Source: Pseudoclavibacter sp. AY1F1 (GTDB taxonomy: Bacteria > Actinomycetota > Actinomycetes > Actinomycetales > Microbacteriaceae). Taken from it: 64,000 nt of DNA. Position numbers and translations under genes: made by a program. The notes beneath the pieces are model-generated. The model worked only from the letters and a program-made list of their open reading frames with translations, did not search any database and was not told the origin of the DNA. The DNA lies in assembly GCF_002931075.1 (NCBI RefSeq), contig NZ_PSTQ01000003.1:1-64000 (forward strand), given 5' to 3'. Each line of letters opens with the position of its first letter. Positions within the stretch are counted from its first letter, which is position 1. This document shows, one piece after another, positions 59,066-64,000 of the stretch.

Positions 59066-60693
59066 GCGTCCAGCTCATCGCCCCGCGGGCAAGCGCGGTG
59101 GCGGACAACGATCCGGTCCTGAATATCGCCATCTTCGCCGCTTTCGTGGCGGTCACGCTGTTCATTGTCATTAGGGCGAGCAGGAACAATAAGAGCGCGG
59201 CCGATTATTATGCGGGTGGACGCTCATTCACCGGCACGCAGAATGGCTTCGCCATTTCCGGTGACTACCTCTCCGCCGCGTCGTTCCTCGGAATCGTCGG
59301 GGCCATTGCGGTCAACGGCTACGACGGGTTCCTGTACTCGATCGGATTCCTTGTCGCCTGGCTTGTTGCGCTTCTGCTCGTCGCCGAGCTCATGCGCAAC
59401 ACGGGCAAGTTCACGATGGCGGATGTGCTGTCGTTCCGCCTCAAGCAGCGCCCCGTGCGGGTTGCGGCCGCCCTCACGACACTCGCGGTGTGCTTCTTCT
59501 ACCTGCTCGCGCAGATGGCTGGCGCCGGCGGACTCGTCGCGCTCTTGCTCGGGATCACCGATGACATCGGGGTCGCGATCGTCGTCGCCGTCGTCGGCGT
59601 GCTCATGATCATCTACGTCCTCATCGGCGGCATGAAGGGCACCACCTGGGTGCAGATCATCAAGGCCTTCCTGCTGATCGGTGGGGCAGGAGCGATGACC
59701 ATCTGGGTGCTTGTCATCAACGGTTTCGATCTCTCCGCGCTCCTGCAGGCGGCAGTGGACAAGGCGGCGCTCGACGGAGCCGAGGATCCCGCGGCGATCC
59801 TTGCGCCGGGCCTTCAGTACGGCAAGAACCCCATCGACTTCGTATCGCTCGGGCTCGCTCTTGTCTTGGGCACCGCCGGCCTGCCGCACGTGCTGATGCG
59901 CTTCTACACGGTGCCAACCGCCAAAGAGGCTCGCAAGTCCGTGGTCTGGGCCATCTGGCTCATCGGCGGCTTCTATGTCTTCACGCTTGTCCTCGGTTAC
60001 GGCGCGGCTGCGCTTGTCGGGGCTCCCGCCATCAAGGACGCGCCAGGTGGCGTGAACTCGGCGGCCCCGCTCCTCGCCCTCGAGCTCGGCGGGCCGATCC
60101 TCATGGGCTTCATCTCGGCCGTCGCCTTCGCCACCATCCTCGCTGTCGTCGCCGGTCTTGCCATCACGGCGGCCGCATCCTTCGCTCACGACATCTACAA
60201 CAGCGTCGTGAAGCACGGCACGGCGACTCCGGAGCAGGAGGTGAAGGTCGGCAAGTACACCGTTGTTGTCCTCGGTGTCGTCGCCATTGTCGGCGGCATC
60301 GGCGTTCAAGGCCAGAACATCGCCTTCCTCGTAGCGCTCGCCTTCGCGGTGGCTGCCAGTGCCAACCTGCCGACGATCCTGTACTCGCTGTACTGGAGAA
60401 AGTTCACGACCCGCGGCGCACTGTGGAGCATGTACGGAGGCCTCGCCACGGCCATCGTCCTGATCTTCTTTTCGAAGGTCGTCTCGGGGGCTGAGACCGC
60501 GATGCTCGGCGAAGAGATCAACTTCGCCTGGTTCCCCCTCAATAACCCAGGCATCGTCTCTATCCCGGTCGGATTCTTCCTGGGCTGGCTTGGCTCGGTC
60601 CTTCCGCAAAAGAAGGAAGACCCGAGAGTCGCGGCCGAGATGGATGTGCGGTCCCTCACGGGGTACGGCGCCGAGGAGGCCGTCGAGCACTAG
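59062..60693 (+). CDS. actP: cation/acetate symporter ActP (MctC-like)
   Basis: This 543-aa sodium:solute symporter family protein has about 13 membrane helices. The family block YYAGGRSFTGTQNGFAISGDYLSAASFLG and the later GLPHVLMRFYTVPTAKEAR match acetate permeases. It imports acetate and probably pyruvate or propionate with Na+ or H+. AGGAGG precedes the ATG, which overlaps the DUF485 stop. It is divergent from the RamA-like gene. A 14-bp hairpin follows the gene. Confidence 0.94.
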   Translation: MSVQLIAPRASAVADNDPVLNIAIFAAFVAVTLFIVIRASRNNKSAADYYAGGRSFTGTQNGFAISGDYLSAASFLGIVGAIAVNGYDGFLYSIGFLVAWLVALLLVAELMRNTGKFTMADVLSFRLKQRPVRVAAALTTLAVCFFYLLAQMAGAGGLVALLLGITDDIGVAIVVAVVGVLMIIYVLIGGMKGTTWVQIIKAFLLIGGAGAMTIWVLVINGFDLSALLQAAVDKAALDGAEDPAAILAPGLQYGKNPIDFVSLGLALVLGTAGLPHVLMRFYTVPTAKEARKSVVWAIWLIGGFYVFTLVLGYGAAALVGAPAIKDAPGGVNSAAPLLALELGGPILMGFISAVAFATILAVVAGLAITAAASFAHDIYNSVVKHGTATPEQEVKVGKYTVVVLGVVAIVGGIGVQGQNIAFLVALAFAVAASANLPTILYSLYWRKFTTRGALWSMYGGLATAIVLIFFSKVVSGAETAMLGEEINFAWFPLNNPGIVSIPVGFFLGWLGSVLPQKKEDPRVAAEMDVRSLTGYGAEEAVEH

Positions 60694-60735
60694 CGGCTCC
60701 TGCAACTCGCGCGGCCCTCACCGCGGAACTCCTGG

Positions 60736-60768
60736 AATGGTCGCACTGACTCGCTCAGTGCGACCATT
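60736..60768. terminator. 14-bp perfect hairpin after actP
   Basis: AATGGTCGCACTGA (60736-60749) and TCAGTGCGACCATT (60755-60768) pair perfectly around CTCGC, followed by TCGG with little T-tract. Likely terminator of the acetate operon; the perfect symmetry would also suit an operator for the SDR gene. Confidence 0.65.
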
Positions 60769-60863
60769 TCGGCGTTCCCGTTGTCACGGTGCCACAACGC
60801 ACATGGGGTTCTGGATGCACGTGGGTAGCGTGAACATGTCCACGATGCACATGGAGGTGCAGA

Positions 60864-61709
60864 TTGACGCAGTCAGCGCAGACCGGTTCCCTCGAGGGGA
60901 AGACCATCATCATGTCGGGTGGAAGCCGCGGCATCGGGCTCGCGATCGCCAAACGCGCCGCTCGTGACGGCGCGAACGTCGTGTTGCTCGCGAAGACCGG
61001 TGAGCCGCACCCGAAGCTGGCAGGGACGGTCTACACGGCAGCTGAGGAGATCCGGGAAGCCGGAGGTCGCGCGCTTCCCGTCGTCGGCGACGTCCGTGAC
61101 GACTCAGACCTGCAGCGGGCCGTCGACAGCGCCGCGACCGAGTTCGGTGGCATCGACATCGTGGTCAACAATGCGAGCGCCATCGACCTGCGATCCACGC
61201 TCGACATCGACGAGAAGCGCTATGACCTCATGCACCAGATCAATCAGCGCGGAACGTTCATGCTGTCGAGGGCTGCCCTACCGCACCTCCTCGCGTCGCC
61301 GGATGCTCGCATCCTGTCGCTGTCGCCGCCCCTGAACCTGTCACCGAAGTGGCTTGGCGCCTACCCGGCCTATATGACCGCGAAGTACGGCATGACGCTC
61401 GCGACGCTCGGCATCGGTGCTGAGTTCGCGAACAAGGGCATCGACGCGAACACGCTCTGGCCCCGCACGACCATTCAGACTGCCGCCGTCGCCAACATCA
61501 TCGGCGGGGAAGAGCTCATGCGCCGCAGCCGCACCCCAGAGCTGTACGCCGACGCCGCACACGCCGTGCTCACCGCTCCACACGGCCGATACCAGGGAGA
61601 GACCCTGCTCTGCGAAGACGTGCTCGCAGATGCCGGCGTGAGCGACCTGAGCGCCTACTCGCCAGGCGTGGACCCATCCGAGCTCTTCCCCGACGCCTTC
61701 GTCGACTGA
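60864..61709 (+). CDS. short-chain dehydrogenase/reductase (HSDL2-like)
   Basis: This 281-aa SDR has the cofactor loop MSGGSRGIGLAIAKRAARDGANVV, NNASAID, and the active-site YPAYMTAKYG with Tyr and Lys spaced YxxxK. Its layout (RGTFMLSRAALPHL and SPPLNLSPKW) matches hydroxysteroid-dehydrogenase-like protein 2 homologues, which act on lipid or fatty-acyl substrates; the substrate is unknown. TTG 60864 follows GGAGGT by 5 nt. Direct GCACATGG repeats lie just upstream. Confidence 0.88.
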   Translation: MTQSAQTGSLEGKTIIMSGGSRGIGLAIAKRAARDGANVVLLAKTGEPHPKLAGTVYTAAEEIREAGGRALPVVGDVRDDSDLQRAVDSAATEFGGIDIVVNNASAIDLRSTLDIDEKRYDLMHQINQRGTFMLSRAALPHLLASPDARILSLSPPLNLSPKWLGAYPAYMTAKYGMTLATLGIGAEFANKGIDANTLWPRTTIQTAAVANIIGGEELMRRSRTPELYADAAHAVLTAPHGRYQGETLLCEDVLADAGVSDLSAYSPGVDPSELFPDAFVD

Positions 61710-61889
61710 CGGTTCCGCGCGCTCTCCCGGCGAAGAAGCCCGCCCGCCGAGCCGCTCGCCCGCGAAGCCCGCGAGCCGCTGGCAACGCCCCGGAGTTGTG
61801 GCGCAGTGCTCTTCGTTTCGGGTGTCTCGACACTTGGACACAACTCTGTAGGCGGGAGAACGGATCTGCAGGGGGTCAGCGGATCAACG

Positions 61890-61931
61890 CAAAAGAACCC
61901 CGGTCAGATTTCTCTGACCGGGGTTCTTTGT
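61890..61931 (-). terminator. Rho-independent terminator of the tRNA-Ile/tRNA-Ala pair
   Basis: AAAGAACCCCGGTCAG (61892-61907) pairs with CTGACCGGGGTTCTTT (61914-61929), with a T-rich run on the minus strand side. It lies 6 nt past tRNA-Ala. Confidence 0.9.
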
Positions 61932-61936
61932 CACCG

Positions 61937-62009
61937 TGGAGCCTAGGAGATTCGAACTCCTGACATCCTGCTTGCAAAGCAGGCACTCTACCAACTGAGT
62001 TAAGGCCCC
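61937..62009 (-). tRNA. tRNA-Ala (TGC)
   Basis: The minus strand folds as a 73-nt tRNA: acceptor GGGGCCT/AGGCTCC with one G-T pair, D arm, anticodon stem CCTGC/GCAGG around TGC, and T-loop GGAGTTCGAATCTCC. CCA is not encoded. Confidence 0.97.
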
Positions 62010-62047
62010 GTTCGGGTGGATACGATACCAGTTTCAGTATCGAACCG

Positions 62048-62121
62048 TGGGGCTACCAGGACTTGAACCTGGGACCTCTTCGTTATCAGCGAAGCGCTCT
62101 AACCGCCTGAGCTATAGCCCC
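62048..62121 (-). tRNA. tRNA-Ile (GAT)
   Basis: The minus strand folds as a 74-nt tRNA: acceptor GGGGCTA/TAGCCCC, anticodon stem CTTCG/CGAAG around GAT, and T-arm CCAGG/CCTGG. CCA is not encoded. It precedes tRNA-Ala by 38 nt in the same direction, a pair normally found after gyrA. Confidence 0.97.
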
Positions 62122-62175
62122 CGAAGCGACTGCCCCAACATACACGAAAAGTGCACCGTAGGGGAAATCGAGCCG

Positions 62176-62583
62176 CTAACTGTTCGTGAAACCGAACACG
62201 AGGCCTCCCGTGACCTTCACCGCGAGGTTGTAGAGGAACGCCGCAACCGCGCCGAGGGCGGTGCCCGCGACGAGGTTCAGCAGCGCTACAACAAGCGAGA
62301 AGAGCATGAGCTGCGGCAGTGTGACGAAGTCGTCGACTCCGACACCGGCCGAGCCGGAGACATCGTTGAGCAGGCTGTTGACGCTGTTGAGCACACCTGT
62401 GTTCTCGATGACCGTCCACATCAGGAACGTCGCAACGATCGTGATGATGCCGAAGCAGATGGACAGCAGGAAGGAGAACTTCACGACAGACCAGAAGTCG
62501 ATATGCACCAAACGGAGGCGCACCTGCTTGCTCGCAGTCTTCTTGCTGGACTTCTGGGCCAGCTTGTCAGCAACGCTCGTCAT
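62176..62583 (-). CDS. DUF3566 membrane protein
   Basis: This 135-aa protein has the DUF3566 pattern: a Lys/Arg-rich start with QVRLRLVHIDFWSVVKFSFLLSICFGI, a first membrane helix (about 38-60), a loop with SLLNDVSGSAG and a second helix (about 92-120) ending GGLVFGFTNS. It directly follows gyrA in actinobacteria, as here (11-nt gap). The function is unknown; it is co-transcribed with gyrA. Confidence 0.93.
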   Translation of the reverse strand: MTSVADKLAQKSSKKTASKQVRLRLVHIDFWSVVKFSFLLSICFGIITIVATFLMWTVIENTGVLNSVNSLLNDVSGSAGVGVDDFVTLPQLMLFSLVVALLNLVAGTALGAVAAFLYNLAVKVTGGLVFGFTNS

Positions 62584-62594
62584 AGATCAGTACC

Positions 62595-64000
62595 TCAGTC
62601 TTCGGTCTCGTCCTGCTCGAACGACGTGACCGAGTCTGCCACAGTCTCACTCGCGGCACTCTCGGCTGGGGTACTCTCCCCGTCGGTCGAGGCCTGGGGC
62701 GTCGCTTCGGACCCGGAGTCGGCAGTCTCGTCGCCTTCGGCGTCTTCGTCTTCCTTCTCGAGTTCGCGGTCCGCGTTCTGGGCGATAGCGATCACGTAGT
62801 CGCTGTTGTCCAGCCTCGCGAACGTGACGCCCATGGAGTCGCGTCCGGTCACAGAGACCTCGGCGACGTTGGAGCGCACGACCTTGCCGGAGCCGAGGAT
62901 GACCAGCACCTCTTCTTCGTCGTGGACGAGCAGCGCGCCAGCGAGGCCGCCACGCTCTTCGTTCAGCTTCGCGACCTTGATGCCGAGGCCGCCGCGCTTC
63001 TGGATGCGGTACTGCGACACCGAGGTGCGCTTCGCGTATCCACCCTCGGTGACGATGAAGACGTACGCGTCATCGCTCGAGGTGACGGCCGCCGTGAGCA
63101 GGTAGTCGCCGTCGCGGAACGACATGCCCTTGACGCCCGACGTTGATCGGCCCATGGGCCGGAGCGCCTCGTCGTTCGCCTCGAAGCGAAGCGACATTCC
63201 GAGGTGGGACACGCAGAACACGTGGTCGGACTCGTCGGCCAGCATGGCGGAGACGAGTTCGTCGCCTTCCCGCAGGTTGACAGCGATGATGCCGGCCTGG
63301 CGGTTCGTGTCGTATTCCGTGAGCGCCGTCTTCTTGACGAGACCCTCGCGGGTTGCGAGCACGAGGTACTGGGCCTGGCGGTAGTCGCTGATGTCGAGGA
63401 TCTGCGCGACCTTCTCGTCCGGCTGAAGCGGCAGGAGGTTCGCGATGTGCTGCCCCTTCGCGTCGCGACCAGCTTCAATGAGCTCGTACGCCTTGGCCCG
63501 GTACACGCGGCCGAGGTTCGTGAAGAACAGGAGCCAGTGGTGGGTCGTCGTGACGAAGAACTGCTCGACCACGTCGTCCGCGCGGAGCTGGGCGCCCTTG
63601 ATGCCCTTGCCACCGCGGTGCTGTGAACGGTAGTTATCGCTGCGCGTGCGCTTGATGTAGCCGCCGCGCGTGACGGTGACGACCATCTCTTCCTCTGGGA
63701 TGAGGTCTTCGTCGGTCATGTCGCCGCCGGAGCCGCGCAGGATCTCGGTGCGGCGGTCGTCGCCGAACTTGTCGACGACTTCCTGCAGCTCTTCGCCGAT
63801 GATGGTGCGCTGGCGCACGGGGTCGGCGAGGATCTCCTTGTACTCGGCGATCATGGCTTCGAGCCGGGCTGCGTCTTCCATGATCTTCTGGCGTTCGAGC
63901 GCCGCGAGGCGACGGAGCTGAAGGTTCAGGATGGCGCTGGCCTGCAGTTCGTCGACGTCGAGCAGCTCCATGAGGCCGGTGCGAGCTTCTTCAACCGTCG
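62595..64000 (-). CDS. gyrA: DNA gyrase subunit A, C-terminal part (5' end beyond window)
   Basis: About 468 residues of GyrA are present. They start in the coiled-coil gate region ([29 protein letters not shown]) and run through the six-bladed beta-pinwheel that wraps DNA, with the GyrA-box [10 protein letters not shown] (Q(R/K)RGG(R/K)G form). The protein ends in an acidic Glu/Asp/Ser tail of about 60 residues. The N-terminal active-site Tyr domain is outside the window. Leftward transcription places gyrB, dnaN and dnaA to the right. Confidence 0.97.
   Translation of the reverse strand, partial: TVEEARTGLMELLDVDELQASAILNLQLRRLAALERQKIMEDAARLEAMIAEYKEILADPVRQRTIIGEELQEVVDKFGDDRRTEILRGSGGDMTDEDLIPEEEMVVTVTRGGYIKRTRSDNYRSQHRGGKGIKGAQLRADDVVEQFFVTTTHHWLLFFTNLGRVYRAKAYELIEAGRDAKGQHIANLLPLQPDEKVAQILDISDYRQAQYLVLATREGLVKKTALTEYDTNRQAGIIAVNLREGDELVSAMLADESDHVFCVSHLGMSLRFEANDEALRPMGRSTSGVKGMSFRDGDYLLTAAVTSSDDAYVFIVTEGGYAKRTSVSQYRIQKRGGLGIKVAKLNEERGGLAGALLVHDEEEVLVILGSGKVVRSNVAEVSVTGRDSMGVTFARLDNSDYVIAIAQNADRELEKEDEDAEGDETADSGSEATPQASTDGESTPAESAASETVADSVTSFEQDETED

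Noticed and set aside
59224-60705. A 493-codon minus-strand frame opposite actP
   Set aside because: ActP has clear homology and a coupled start. The opposite frame is charged (Asp/Arg/Glu) throughout with no recognisable domain.
61710-61890. Gene or RNA between the SDR and the tRNA-Ala terminator
   Set aside because: Only repeated CGAGCCGCT pieces and a weak GAGTTGTG/CACAACTC inverted repeat are seen; no coding frame or known RNA fold is supported.

Overview
The window is a 64 kb piece of a high-GC actinobacterial chromosome. Codon bias, the haem gene set, the cell-division and Ser/Thr-kinase locus and NucS all point to the family Microbacteriaceae. That family call is an inference from gene content, and no species can be named. 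The right edge lies near the replication origin, because the window ends inside gyrA, next to DUF3566 and the tRNA-Ile and tRNA-Ala genes.

Layout. 0-5 kb: a branched-chain-type substrate-binding lipoprotein, an ElaA-like acetyltransferase, a YhdH-like oxidoreductase, a divergent HxlR regulator/azoreductase pair, and DedA. 5-17 kb: a near-complete haem cluster. hemE-hemY, three small envelope genes, then hemQ-hemH-hemC-hemD-hemB-hemL run leftward and hemA diverges rightward. Gene content (HemQ/ChdC, Fe-S ferrochelatase, HemY/CgoX, no hemN or hemF) indicates the coproporphyrin-dependent route from glutamyl-tRNA to haem b. 17-38 kb: a mixed region with a lipoprotein, an M13 peptidase, a MATE pump, an exported Tat-type protein, an HTH/ECF-S-like fusion, a LysE exporter, NucS, a HAD phosphatase, DUF3224, an AAA ATPase, GNAT, a Bcp peroxiredoxin, a CitE-like lyase, a Gln/Gly-rich membrane protein, a GlcNAc-kinase-like protein, a DUF222-HNH nuclease, an aldose epimerase, a GH13 enzyme and a DHA2 efflux pump.

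38.7-51.6 kb: the actinobacterial growth and division locus. It holds tRNA-Leu, fhaA-fhaB-pstP-rodA-pbpA-pknA in one overlapping operon, pknB, a class E sortase with a small membrane partner, crgA, a rhomboid protease and a cyclophilin. Kinases, phosphatase and FHA readers together control the RodA/PBP septal and lateral wall machinery. 52-61 kb: a LysR/EamA pair, a NUDIX hydrolase, metQ-metN-metI methionine import, and a RamA-like LuxR regulator divergent from a DUF485-ActP acetate uptake operon, followed by an SDR. 61.9-64 kb: tRNA-Ala, tRNA-Ile, DUF3566 and gyrA (5' part outside the window).

Two window-wide patterns stand out. Many first-gene start codons sit 6-9 nt after a TANNNT hexamer with no Shine-Dalgarno sequence, which is the signature of leaderless mRNAs, and several starts were chosen on that basis. 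Convergent gene gaps repeatedly hold short tandem repeats (11-15 bp) or large inverted repeats, and the crgA/rhomboid gap holds a cluster of DnaA boxes. No rRNA, CRISPR array, insertion sequence or prophage was seen.
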